In this document: positions 1 through 10,170 of the stretch, piece by piece
Numbering within the stretch: position 1 is the first letter of the stretch
Layout: the number at the start of each line of letters is the position of its first letter
DNA from: Chaunax sp. Z400
Taxonomy: Eukaryota; Chordata; Actinopteri; Lophiiformes; Chaunacidae
Length of the DNA stretch: 64,000 nt
Reading direction: 5' to 3'
Assembly (NCBI GenBank): GCA_037577475.1
Contig: CM075184.1
Location: forward strand, 29,967,094-30,031,093
Translations under genes and position numbers: made by a program
Notes under the pieces: model-generated
What the model was told of the DNA's origin: nothing
Seen by the model: only the letters and a program-made list of their open reading frames with translations
Database searches by the model: none

Positions 1-287
1 ATGTGACTACTCATAGATTCCATTTTGAATGCACTATAGCTACTTTGCAAGAGTCAGAACTTAATTAAAAAACAACATAGTATTATATTTCATACTTTTT
101 TTGTGTTTTTCTGTAAGATCCCAAATCCTACACATACAACATACACCAACAATACAAACTGTCACTATTTTCTGCAGAAAATGTCTTTTGCACAGTCTCT
201 GCACCAGCACTGATAAACTGCAGCATGGTTACTACTCGTGTTGATGAACTAAAGATTCTGAGATAACATGTGTCTCCCATTGTTTAG

Positions 288-388
288 TGTGGTTTGGGGT
301 CATATTCATCAGACATGGCTTGTACCAGGATGGAGTCTTCAAATTCACCGTGTATATTCCAGATAACTATCCAGATGGAGAATGTCCT
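288..388 (+). CDS. aktip: aktip exon a (UEV core)
   Basis: Acceptor AG at 286-287 and donor GTAAGT at 389. The exon starts with TG, completing a Met codon from the upstream exon, and then reads WFGVIFIRHGLYQDGVF and on through YIPDNYPDGECP. It encodes the central beta-strands of the E2-like fold. It ends in phase 0. Confidence 0.95.
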
Positions 389-3171
389 GTAAGTATAGTA
401 GACTTGTTTGATAAGCTAATTTTGTTTTTGTTTTTTTGCTATTTGCAAAAACAAAACAAAGGTTGGTTAATGTATTTTCTATCAAGAAAAATGATTCGTG
501 CATCCAGTTGCATTCAATTTATACTTGTGATCAGATCAATAGAAATTTTGTAATGAGTTTTCCAGGTCTGCAGAGGTCTTGTAGATCTTGAAACAGCTTA
601 AACTGTCATTTGGAAATGAGGGCATGGAGGGATTTGTAGTTGAGGTGGAGGATTTTGTACTGGATGCGGGGCTTAACTGGGATCCAGTGAAGCTGGATGA
701 GGCTGGAGGTGATGTGGTACAGGTGAGAACCCTGGCGGCTGAGTTTTAGACATACTGTAGCCTGTCCAGGACCTTGCTTGGTACCCCAAACAGTACTGCA
801 TTGAAGTAGTCCAAACGGGTAGTGATGAAAGAGTGGATCAGGGTGTCTGCTTCAGAGTCAGAAAGATGGCCGAAGTCTGTGTATTGATAGAGTTAAACTA
901 CAAACTTCGAGGATAAGTTGATTTCTCTGGATAAAATGAAAGTGGGAGTCTTTGGAGCCATAACAAGCAGGCCTAATGTTTGAGCACTGATCTGGAAAAC
1001 AATGCTTTCTTTTACAGAACAGTCATAACATTTTGTTGCAGAGAAAGGCCAAATTTTGTCACCATCTCTTCCTTTGTGCTTTGTTTCAGAAATTAATATT
1101 TGACATCCCTGTCTTCCACCCTCTTGTTGACCCTGTGTCTGGAGAGCTTGATGTCAGAAGAGCTTTCACCAAATGGAGGTACTCTCACACAAACACCAGC
1201 TTTCTGCTCTTCTGGCTTAGTCAGTTCTCTTGTAAAGACATCTTTTAGATTAAACAGAGTCTGAAGGGAACCAATTTTATAAGAACAAAATTGATAAAAC
1301 CAAAGTCAGTCTGATATTCAAATCACAGGGGGCATCTTGGGTTGTCCTCCTAGTTTCTTATTCTAATAGATGTCATCACTTTAAACACGTTATTGAATGT
1401 AATTACCACTCTGTCTTGGTAGGATGTTCACTTTTAATTGTGGTCAAGGAAATGAAACTATTTTATACTTTGAGACCTAGTTTTTGAAACTGTATAATTT
1501 CATGCACACATATTCCTTACGAAACGGTTTCATGATGATGTCGACTCCTTATGTGCTCCTGTAGACGGAATCACAACCACATCTGGCAAGTCCTGATGTA
1601 CGCACGCGCAATCTTCTACAAGATCAATACCACAGAACCGCTCAATCCAGAGGCTGCTGTGCTGTAAGTTTGTGAGCCTCCTTTCAAAGTGTTTCTATCC
1701 TAAAGTAAGAGATGCACCGTTAAACAGAGACAATACCAAAGACAAAGAGTATTACCTTTTTTTTCCTGCTATTGTAAAAAATATTTACATTTTTAAATGC
1801 CTTTCCATCACCATTGTCTTTTAAACATTGTAATTTATTTTTGAAAAACAAATTATCAGTCATTCTTATGCCCCCATCAAAGCGGGCATAAGGACCCTTG
1901 TCCATTCTTCCCGTACATCCATATCGAACAGGTTTGATGGGGTCTAACCACATCTCCTCACAAACCATCGGACAGAATGTAGTGAAATTTCACACATGCT
2001 TCTAATCATGTATTAAGTATGTACAATGCACTACAATTCAGCCACAAATGCAGCCTCCAAAAGATGGCCATACAGTTACATGAACTTTCAAACAGTTCAA
2101 ACAAAACAGTGAATATCATAACCTTTCTGGAACACGTGTAACTAAAAAAAAAAAAAAAAGACTAATCATAATTCAGTTTGATCAAGTGTTCCAGTAAGCC
2201 AGCTTACACAAGCCATTATTCATGTCATTAATAAATGTCTTTTTCTGCAATGACTAGTCAAAATGTCTGCTGTGAAAGAGGGCTATTAATGGACTACATA
2301 AGACGGGGGGGGACAAAATGCATCATGTAACAATTTGTCATTACTTCTTATCATAGAAAGTTAAGTCTACCACAAATGGAAGGCATATTGTGACCAAAAA
2401 ATCCAAATAAATATATTTGAAAATCTGGAACCTTTCCAGCTGTCTGATGCTTTTTCTCCTGGTAATTTACATCACAAGAGCCATTTGCACGTCTTTTAAC
2501 CTCTTTCACAGCAAAAAGCTTCCGTTTGGATCAGGCTTTCTTTCTTTTTTTTAACTCTTGTGTAATGTGTTTCACAAAGCCAACTGTTTTTGTCCTTTCA
2601 GATATGAAAAAGACGTGCATTTGTTCAAAAGCAAAGTGGTGGATAGCGTAAAACTATGCAACAGTCATCTCTTTGACCCACCCAAGATAGATGATCCCTA
2701 CGCAATAAGGTTGGTTAACTGTCTCATTTGTAACATTCCTCAACCCTCACCACTACAACCAAACACACCCTGTGATTGTGTGTGTGTTGAAACTCTGAAT
2801 GGGAAAAGTTAATGCTTCCACTCTTTTCCATTTGATAGTTTTTCTCCATGGAACCCAGCTGTTCATGAGGAAGCAAAAGAGCATATGTTCACATACAAGG
2901 TAAGAAGTTTCGCAGCTTTGGATGAGCGGGAGAGTGCAGACTGCTGCTGTGCACCTCACAGAATGAAAACCCTAAAGGTTTTGGTTAGGATTCCGGGTGC
3001 ACTTGGAGCACACTGATTGGTCGCTGTTCTGTCATGCAACTGCTAATTGGTCTAATGTTGTTGTAGAGACGGCCTGAGGATCACCACAAGGGAACGCAGG
3101 TGTCAGGGCTGTCTTGGGTGAAGCCTGGATCGACGCAGCCCTTCAGTAAAGATGACACCTCTCAGAGCTGA
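288..3171 (+). CDS. aktip: AKT-interacting protein (FTS), 3' part of gene, six exons
   Basis: AKTIP/FTS is a catalytically inactive ubiquitin-E2-variant (UEV) protein. In mammals it bridges Hook adaptors and FHIP for dynein-linked vesicle transport and also has roles with AKT and telomeres (family knowledge). Joining 288-388, 1090-1178, 1565-1663, 2602-2709, 2839-2899 and 3067-3171 gives about 186 residues in one open frame, with GT-AG at every junction and matching phases. Recognisable stretches are FKFTVYIPDNYPDGECP, FDIPVFHPLVDP, RRNHNHIWQVLMYA and the C-terminal GLSWVKPGSTQPFSKDD. The human protein is about 292 residues, so the first third lies left of the window. As expected for a UEV, no active-site Cys is seen where an E2 would have one. 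The gene runs head-to-tail into chd9. Identity is very secure. Confidence 0.97.
585..890. mobile_element. decayed dispersed teleost repeat in aktip intron
   Basis: The stretch containing TACTGTAGCCTGTCCAGGAC, GTAGTCCAAACGGGTAGTGA and GAGTGGATCAGGGTGTCTGC resembles, from memory, a repeat found many times in teleost genomes, in which a 'pupil' sequence reads like CAGTAGTCCA..GATGAA..GTGGATGAG. It is degraded, with no intact frame. I cannot assign its class with confidence. Confidence 0.45.
1090..1178 (+). CDS. aktip: aktip exon b (UEV core)
   Basis: Acceptor TTTCAG ends at 1089; donor is AG|GTACTC at 1179. The exon encodes KLIFDIPVFHPLVDP, then SGELDVRRAFTKW, and two bases of Arg. In an active E2 the segment after the HP motif would carry the catalytic Cys; here it reads PLVDPVSGELD with no Cys, as in the UEV family. 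Confidence 0.95.
1565..1663 (+). CDS. aktip: aktip exon c (UEV core)
   Basis: Acceptor GTAG ends at 1564; donor GTAAGT at 1664. The first base completes the split Arg, giving RRNHNHIWQVLMYARAIF followed by the PLNPEAAVL segment. The exon covers the C-terminal helices of the UEV domain. Confidence 0.95.
1867..2010 (+). repeat. TATGCCCC-palindrome repeat family, copy 1
   Basis: Begins with an imperfect palindrome at 1867-1890 (TATGCCCC ... GGGCATA). It continues with TCTAACCACATCTC, GGACAGAATGTAGTG and TTTCACACATGCTT. The same ordered landmarks recur at 25457 and 26029, so this is one interspersed family. This copy is the most diverged. It lies in the aktip intron between exons c and d. Confidence 0.65.
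2602..2709 (+). CDS. aktip: aktip exon d
   Basis: Acceptor CTTTCAG ends at 2601; donor is AG|GTTGGT at 2710. Encodes YEKDVHLFKSKVVDSVKL and LFDPPKIDDPYAI, ending in two bases of a Ser codon. This is the tail of the UEV domain and its C-terminal extension. Confidence 0.95.
2839..2899 (+). CDS. aktip: aktip exon e
   Basis: Acceptor GATAG ends at 2838; donor GTAAGA at 2900. The first base completes Ser, giving SFSPWNPAVHEEAKEHMF and then TYK. It ends in phase 0. Confidence 0.93.
3067..3171 (+). CDS. aktip: aktip terminal coding exon
   Basis: Acceptor TTGTAG ends at 3066. Encodes RRPEDHHKGTQVSGLSWVKP, then GSTQPFSKDDTSQS, and the TGA stop at 3169-3171. The GLSWVKPGS.QPFSK motif matches the conserved vertebrate AKTIP C-terminus. 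Confidence 0.95.
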   Translation, partial: RRPEDHHKGTQVSGLSWVKPGSTQPFSKDDTSQS

Positions 3172-3288
3172 ATCTGCAGTGACCCTGCTCAGCCACTAGA
3201 GGGAGGCACGTGCATCGAAGGCCATGCCACTCGCTTACCTCAGCTGATTATGTGAACTGGATCCTTGAAATAGTTGGGAGAACTTTAT

Positions 3289-3294
3289 AATAAA
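3289..3294 (+). terminator. proximal poly(A) signal of aktip
   Basis: A canonical AATAAA 118 nt after the aktip stop, followed within about 30 nt by T-rich sequence. Plausible short 3'UTR end. Confidence 0.5.
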
Positions 3295-4491
3295 CCTCAA
3301 CATTATAGCTCAGCTTTAAAAGCTTTTTGTAGGCATCTCCTCAAACAGCTTTAGAATAAGGAACGTTTGATTCATATGTAAAACGACAATGACAAACCGA
3401 TGTCTCAGCATCATTTAGGCTGTGCTGCAATCAAAGAGCTTTCACGTTGATTTTGTTTTTGGATCCATGCCCATGTTGGTCTTGGTGACATTAAACACTG
3501 TTCCACAAGGAGCTGAAAAGTACGAGCAATGCAATTTGCATTCATGCGGTAAGTATAGTGGACTATATGATCTATACCACTTGTTGAAATTGGCTCAAGA
3601 CTGTTGATTTGTCAGCTTGGTATGTTGTCACTCAGCTGTGTGAATGAAAAATCCTAATCACCACCCCTCTCATTGATTGTCCTGATAGTTTTTGTATTTG
3701 TCTCTTTTTGGATAATTTCTTCTTACTTCCACTGTGTAAACTAATGTCTTACATAGTTCTTAATATATATTTGAAGCAGAGCAGGAAAGTGTGGTTTTAA
3801 TTAAAATGCTAAATGAGTAAGCACATAAATTTTTTTCCTGATTTTAAGAAATTTTGAATGTTTTATGTACCTTTTGGTTATTAAAAGTTTGATGTGAGAA
3901 TAATTGATGCCGTGCAAAGCTTTTACTGCAAACAAAAGGTGTCTGCATTGATGCTTGGATTTTCTATGTGATTACTTTGGTTTTCATTGGTTTGTTTGCA
4001 AATGCTTTCTTCTGTCTCTGCAAGTCAAAAAGCTGGTATGATTCATACATAGATCTCAAGGAAAATCGAAAAATTTACTTTGTTAAGGTTTACTTATTAT
4101 CTAGTTCTGGAGCAGCACAAAATGTTTCATCCGTGTACAAGAATACACTTTCTCTGTGGTGCCAGACGAATGTCACTTTATGTACGATGTCTTCATTTGC
4201 AGAGGGCTCTGGCTAAATTGATAGTAATAGTGCCTAGCAGCTTTCAATATGCAAATCTGGTCAAAACTATAGAAGTGTATGAATGTTTGGAAACCCTGAA
4301 TGAAATAATATTAGAATAACAGATATGGTGCTGAAACCTGTTTATTTATAGCTGCTGTGAAAGACAAGGATGTAACAAAATCTCATTGTGCTTAACACGC
4401 TGTCTTTGGGCTGTCAGCATCTTCATGCTCCAGTTTGTGAAAGGCATGACTACAGAAATGACATTAGATTTAAATACTTTTCTCTGAAATC

Positions 4492-4497
4492 AATAAA
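4492..4497 (+). terminator. distal poly(A) signal of aktip
   Basis: Canonical AATAAA inside an A-rich run, about 1.3 kb after the stop codon. Plausible long 3'UTR end; a further AATAAA is at 4674. Confidence 0.4.
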
Positions 4498-4515
4498 AAA
4501 TCATCAAACACGAAG

Positions 4516-5000
4516 TCATAATTCACGATTTCTTTGCCGTTGTACTTTAGTGCTATAAATGGTTTTACATATCTGAGGTCAAATCATGTGTTCATCTGTT
4601 TTTTTCATAAGTGCTACAATATCTGCAGTTGATTTGGGCTCTGAGCATTTTTGGAGAGGTGGTGAGGGGGAAAAATAAAGGGTAGTTTTAAATATATATT
4701 CATATTGGATCAACAGGGTACAATCATGTTCATATCTGTCATTTACCTATATGAAAGACATTTAATAAATTATACAAAGATGCTACACAAACAAATGCTC
4801 TGTTAGGCCTCTTTTTTTATTTTTTACATTTATTTTTTATTCTAGGGATCTGTCCCAGAAGTCAGTGACGAATACCTGGAATTAATTGAAAAAAAATGGG
4901 GCCATTAAAACATAGTTTTATTTCACAAAGTGTCCCCTAGAAGATTTGAATTGCCTTGCGTTGCATGAGTCAATATGAGCACACTTGTGACGATAGATCT
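4516..5000. other. intergenic spacer aktip-chd9, A/T-rich
   Basis: No gene or recognisable mobile element. Composition is A/T-rich up to about 4.95 kb, with a TTTTTTTATTTTTTAC stretch near 4810. It then changes abruptly to CpG-containing sequence at about 5.0 kb. Confidence 0.6.
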
Positions 5001-5400
5001 GTGTTGTCCTAATTGGGGTGAGTCAGAGCGACATGTTGCCCACCAGAGGTCGACATGTACCCACGGTGGAGAGCAGCTCTCACGCTTGTCACGTTCGCGT
5101 CGAGAAAAGACTCTGGTGCATGTGCAAAAGTAAAACCTCTCCGGATTGGCTGTGGATGGTGCGCGGCCATCTTATGCACTCTGTCAACATAAGGACTTTA
5201 GATATGAACCCGTCATTTAATCACCAGCTGTCTAATGCTGTTTGGGGGCGTCGGCGCACTTAAAGCACTTGGCCCGGGTTAACCGGATTTTAATTTCGCA
5301 GGGAAAGCTGAAATTGTGGCAAATTGTCGGCGGTCCAATCAGAGAGGAGGTCACTTATATGCAAATCCGGTGTTATCACAGTCACGTCAGCAGCAGCGGT
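5000..5400 (+). promoter_or_regulatory. candidate main chd9 promoter, CpG-rich
   Basis: CpG density rises sharply compared with both flanks. Visible motifs are an inverted CCAAT box (ATTGG near 5144), a YY1-like GGCCATCTT near 5165, a CCAAT box at 5335-5339, an octamer ATGCAAAT at 5359-5366 and a CRE-like TCACGTCA at 5382-5389. No strong TATA box in a fitting position. The region sits just upstream of a consensus donor (CAG|GTAAGA at 5516) with no ATG between, as expected for a promoter feeding a non-coding first exon. Promoter function is inferred. Confidence 0.55.
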
Positions 5401-5515
5401 AGAGCTGCTGTGCCGTGCTCGCCAGCAGGAGTACAACTAACAACACAGTCACAACTTCGCTGATAACACTCTTCCTACATTGACGTCTGCTGTCGCACTT
5501 TTCGGTTCGCTTCAG
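5400..5515 (+). other. chd9: probable non-coding exon 1 of chd9
   Basis: A CpG-containing stretch free of ATG ends in TTCAG|GTAAGA, a near-perfect donor at 5516. The next convincing acceptor on this strand that leads to coding sequence is at 10062, before the chd9 start exon. The 5' boundary is approximate. Transcript data are needed to prove the splice. Confidence 0.5.
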
Positions 5516-7699
5516 GTAAGAAATTATACTTCTTTTTGTAGCTTTCTGTTGAGAATTCACGGGGCTCTGATTCATTTAGGTTAGGAGCTGTCAAATATTT
5601 TGACATTCAGTCACTGGGGCTCGCCGCAGCTGTCTGATGACACACCGCTTTGCTGAGTGTGGATCTTCTCGACAGAAATAAGACTGTCGACTTGCCAAAC
5701 TTGTCCGCACTAGTTTCGCGTCACTTCGCGTAGAAAGCGGGAAATCTCATCGTTTTCCCCCACAGTTTGCCGGTTAAATGAAAATGCGCGTGGGTCCAAA
5801 GTAGTCATCCGCGGTTCTTGGTCATGGTGGTCCTGAACTGACAGCGACCTGCCGAGCTCAGTCAGCACCGCACTTATATGTGGACACAGTAACTGTTGGC
5901 AGTGCCAATATGTAGAAAGCTTCAGTAGAGACGTAAACGAAACTCGCCCGAGGATAATAAACTAGTTCTATTATCACGCACACCATCACTGTCGACCTCT
6001 CTCTCTCTCCTATCTCCGGCCTCCACCCCCTCATCTTCCTCCTCAGTGAGGAAGCGTCACGACACCTCTTGGATCATTGTGGCTTCCAAAGTGGAGGCTT
6101 GGCTAAAGAGCACGTGCGGGCACGTCTCAGTTACCCCGGGCTAACATTTTAAATCTAAAATTAAATGTCCCACGTGCATTCGTTTTTGTTTCCACTCGGC
6201 GGACAGTTGTCCTCAAAGTAGCGCAACACATTGCCGCCCGCCTGCCTTTATCAAACACCGCGCTCGTGGGAGCTGAGGCCATTGCTAGACTGAAGATGAA
6301 GAGGACGCTAGTGACTTCAGAGGTGAACCCGGTGTCTCTATTTAACGTTAAACTCCTTAGCAAAGCTTTGAAAACACGACGAAGGCGTTTCCGCCTCTTT
6401 CAATGTTGTCATTGCAACTTGATAGTTTACAATGTTGCCAACCGCGGATAATGTGGTTGTCTTTAATGTGGCCATTGCAACATTGTAACGTTGTAGTAGA
6501 CGCTCAGCCTTTACTATACGCGTCATCAGACAGTATTTATTACACGTCACAACGACGCCTACTTTTTGAATGACAAAGCGTCCAGTTTCACGTAATGTCC
6601 GCAATATTTGAGCTTTTAGCTGCACTTTGTTGTTTTGACGCTGTAGTCATTTGTACATCAGTCCCTGGATTCAATGACGGCCTCGCGACTGTTGCGTGTA
6701 CAATACTTGTTGACATAAGGCATGAGTTGCACGTGCCTGGAAGGTGCCCATAACGTCATGATTTTTATGAAGGAAACAGCTGGAAGACGACAGAGGCTCA
6801 GGGGTCTGGTCTGTGCCTCAGGGCCAGATTAGGGGTCTTGGCTAGCAGGCCCAGGAATTTGTTGCATTTATTCGTGCAACGTGGAAAGATGATATATAAA
6901 AGTGTATTCTTTTTCAAAGACATCAGTGACATTTCTGCTTTACCTCCAGTACACTGTTATAAATTCAGTTTAAAGTGGCTTTTGACTTTATCTCAGTTTT
7001 CCACTTGGGTGAGGCTGTCTCAGACATACTAGGGATGTGTGCGTTCATCAAATGAAAGGACACAAGCACTTCATACATTGTCACCCAGAAACATTTTTTT
7101 TGCACTTTTTATTTAGAGGTTGTATAATTATAACTTGAGTTTAACTGGGAAAAAGTAGCAATTTTCTGTTGTACTCAAATTGCTGAGATGTGGCACACGT
7201 TCCTCCCTTAATTCATTTTCAAAGCAGTATTCATTCTTCATAAGCAGTGATTTCACACCCATCTTGTTTTGTGTATTGATGGAGTGAGAGGCAAATCATC
7301 AGTATGCTGCCTATGAATATAGACATCCAACGATGCTTTAAATAAGCAATGTGAAAGTATTGTTTAAGGATAGTCTTATGATGCCTCAATAAACGGGATA
7401 ATAAAAAGGCACTGGGGTGAAGTTGGAGCTGGAAGCACAACCCAAACAGAGAAGGAGAAATGCATCAGGAAAATGAACAGATTTTTGTAGAGAGCTGTTG
7501 ACTGGTTTGTGGGGAGCATAGTCTTTTCTACCAGTGTTTGGTCAGTTCATCATCAAAATTTGTTGTAGGCTTCATGTTTTTATCAATTAGAATTAGTTAA
7601 CCACATTTGGAATGGACTACTGGGGGGAAAAAAACTTGAAAATGAAGTTAATTAGCGTCAGTGTTGGGACTTCTCTGTAAATTTTAATTGAAATCAATA

Positions 7700-7795
7700 A
7701 AAGAACTCTTTTTTTTTTAGATATTCTAACTAACAAACAAACAGACAAACGGTGATGAAAGCATAGCCTCCTTGGTGGAGGTAATAACAGATTAG
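7700..7795 (-). mobile_element. AAGGAGGT/GTCTGTCTG dispersed repeat, reverse copy
   Basis: Read on the minus strand, it has TTACCTCCACCAAGGAGG, then a GTTTGTCTGTTTGTTTGTTAG run. This is the same order of landmarks as the + strand copy at 18355-18480 (TATCTCCGGCAAGGAGGT ... GTTTGTCTGTCTGTC). Similar short elements are widespread in animal genomes. The class was not determined. Confidence 0.55.
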
Positions 7796-8299
7796 CCCAT
7801 GTGTAAAACGTATTTGCTCGTCATATATGTGACATGATGCTTTAATAAACATAGGTGTGACAAATTATGATTAATTTTTGATTAGTGACTCAATATCATG
7901 AATGATTCCACAGAAATCTCTGGAACTTACTCACAAGCTGTGAAATCAGCCACAGAACGACCGGTATGAATACAGAGGCAGGTCACATTCCAGAAGCTGA
8001 TACAGAAGCTTGTGGGTTGTGACCTGCTGGCAGCCTGGGCCTCTGTGTGCAGTTTGAATCTTCTCTCTGAGCCTTTGTGGGTTTTCTTCAGGCGCTTCGG
8101 TTTCCTCCCACAGTCAAAAACACAAGCAGGTGAAGTAATTGGTGACTTGAGAATTGCAACAAATGCATTATTGAAAGCACGAGTGGTTGTAGGTTGAGAT
8201 CTGTCCAGAAACGACACTGCCTCCCTTTCAATGTCCTCAGGGAAAGATTCCAGCCCCAAACACTAGTAGTGATAGTTTAGTAGTGATGCTGTGTATGTC

Positions 8300-8960
8300 A
8301 GGTCAGGTACTTTATTGTTTCCAGGGGAAACTGTGTGTCAGTGAAATGTCATACATGGCATAACTTAACATACAAGCAGGATAACAAAATAAAAGACCTG
8401 ATGCCAACACAAATCACAACCTTGCACAATCCCTAATTAAAATTAGGTTCAACCAAAGTATTGCACATATTGCAGTATTGCACCTATTGCAGTATTGCAT
8501 ACTTTCCCAGTTAAATACTAGTTTAACCACATAATTGCACAAACACAATGCTGCACAGACCCTTGGTAAAATACTAGTTTAACCACATTATTGCACATAT
8601 ACAATGCTGCACAGACCCTTGGTAAAATACTAGTTTAACCACATTATTGTACATATACAGTATTACACAGACCCCTTGGTAAAATGCAAGCCCAATCCTA
8701 TATTGCACATTTTGCAGTAATGTGCTATCCCTGTAACCTAGTTCAGCCACAGTGCTTTATAAGATATGAAAACCTGGTAACCTGATGAGAGTAAAAAGGA
8801 GTAAAAGTATGTCTGATCAGTAATAAGAATTAGGGATTAAACGTTTTATTTAAGGGTCTTATCACTTGTGGTATATGAATGACTGTTCCGACCTGTTTCT
8901 CAAGAAGGATGGCTGCCGGAATCTACGCCCAGAGGGTAACAGGTCAAAGGCTGTCTAGAT
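8300..8960 (-). mobile_element. LINE-like 3' tail remnant (antisense)
   Basis: AGGTACTTTATTGTTTCCAG at about 8303 is, on the minus strand, a typical end of CR1/L2-type LINE tails in fish (family memory). CAGAGGGTAACAGGTCAAAG near 8930 is also a fragment I associate with dispersed teleost repeats. No reverse transcriptase frame remains. The middle is a 56-bp tandem array, listed separately. Confidence 0.4.
8518..8690. repeat. 56-bp tandem array, three units
   Basis: GTTTAACCACATTATTGCAC recurs with starts at 8521, 8577 and 8633, an exact 56-nt period. Each unit also carries CAATGCTGCACAGACCCTTG or a close variant and GGTAAAATAC. Units 1 and 2 are nearly identical; the third has drifted. TTGCA..TATTGCA half-units extend to the left, to about 8455. 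Confidence 0.8.
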
Positions 8961-9620
8961 TAAGGGCCGGGGTCAGAAATTATTTTATGTTGGTTAAATA
9001 TGAGAATCCTGTGTGAATTTGTGCTTCAGCTTTGCTCACATAATGTCCCCTAAGATGTGTTTTGGGAATAAAGGATTATTAACCACTTATGTCATAAAAC
9101 ACACAGCTTCTTGTTTTTCTTTGCCTCAAATTATGAGTGTACACTGAGCAATATACCAAGGTAATGTTATATATGCACTCCTCAGTTGCATTCCGATGAA
9201 TTGAGGCTACCATAGTTGTTTGTTCTGTACAGAAGAATTATGACCAATCACCAGTGTATTTAAGAGAAAGGTGTGCAAAAAATATATATTTATCAGTCTG
9301 GATGTCAATTAATATATAAATCAAAACATATTAACCAATGAAACGAGTATCTTACAAGTTCAACTGACATTATAAATGTCTGTGCTCTCTTGTGCCTTTA
9401 TGTGACGGTGTGCATAGCAGATCGGCCCATAATGACTGACCTAGGAAGCTTCTGTCATCTTCCGCTGCTCTGTGGTTGGAGAACATAGTCACTCAGATTC
9501 AAAGGAACTCATCTTCCTGTATCCCTAGCTGTTGAAATTCTATCAGCTGTCTGTACCTCCCACACACTCTGCAGTAGCAGGGCAGGCAGCTTCATTGGTT
9601 GTGGGGGTGGAGGGGTTTGA

Positions 9621-9642
9621 GGTGTGTGTGTGTGTGTGTGTA
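9621..9642. repeat. (GT)n microsatellite
   Basis: About 11 uninterrupted GT units, in chd9 intron 1. Confidence 0.9.
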
Positions 9643-10062
9643 TGCGTGAAGGGGGTTGGTGGGGTGTTACAGGAAGAGGCACTTACTTACGGCTGGCTGT
9701 TGGTTTACACCAGCTGCTTTTCTACACACATGAAAGGCAGAGCTGATAGGTAATTGACAGTGCCGAATTTCTCCCGGATCCTTCTCACCTCGCCGTTACC
9801 ATCTATTTGGAAGCTCTTTTTTTTTTTGGGCACAGTTGTGTAATTCCACTAGACTACAAGCATATATCACTGACGAGGAAATGGATGATTAAAAAGACAG
9901 TCATATCAGACTGAAAATTGTGTATGTTTGCCTTTCTTCCTCATTATATTAATGTGTAGATTTATTTTGTTGGTGAACTAATATTTTATTACTTTGTGAA
10001 AACACAGCTTCCTTTAATCAATCTTGTATTTTAATATTTCTCTCCCTTTTTATTTTGGACAG

Positions 10063-10170
10063 CAACACAATGTAATGGACATGGTGTAGCTCTGTAGACC
10101 GCGAGGCTCATTGGGACCAGCTTGAATCCAGTGGAGTTTGTAAGGTTCCAGTTACCCTACGGCCTCTGCC
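10063..10170 (+). promoter_or_regulatory. chd9: chd9 5'UTR in exon 2, with start-stop uORF
   Basis: The acceptor TTTTGGACAG ends at 10062. The leader then carries ATGTAA at 10070-10075 (a start codon followed at once by a stop). It overlaps a second uORF at 10075-10089 (ATG GAC ATG GTG TAG). An in-frame TAA at 10141-10143 lies ten codons before the main ATG, which fixes the start at 10171. The context GCC-ATG-G is a strong Kozak match. Confidence 0.7.

Larger units (their letters stand above)
3172..4515 (+). other. aktip: aktip 3'UTR (two candidate lengths)
   Basis: Non-coding, A/T-rich sequence after the aktip stop. An AATAAA at 3289-3294 would give a UTR of about 140 nt. A second AATAAA at 4492-4497 would give about 1.3 kb, and another AATAAA lies at 4674-4679. 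The small open frames here (for example about 3968-4319) resemble no known protein and look like chance. Which poly(A) site is used cannot be told from sequence. Confidence 0.6.
5516..10062 (+). other. chd9: chd9 intron 1
   Basis: CpG-rich at its left end (to about 6.3 kb), with CACGTG E-boxes near 6111, 6170 and 6730. It then becomes ordinary A/T-rich sequence. It contains an AAGGAGGT-family repeat copy near 7.7 kb, a LINE-tail-like stretch with a 56-bp tandem array at 8.3-8.95 kb, and a short (GT)n at 9621-9642. No coding potential resembling known proteins was seen. Confidence 0.55.

Noticed and set aside
6338..6625. 95-codon minus-strand frame in the CpG-rich part of intron 1, possible divergent gene
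   Set aside because: No recognisable domain, no splice support and weak codon structure; could at most be a promoter antisense transcript.
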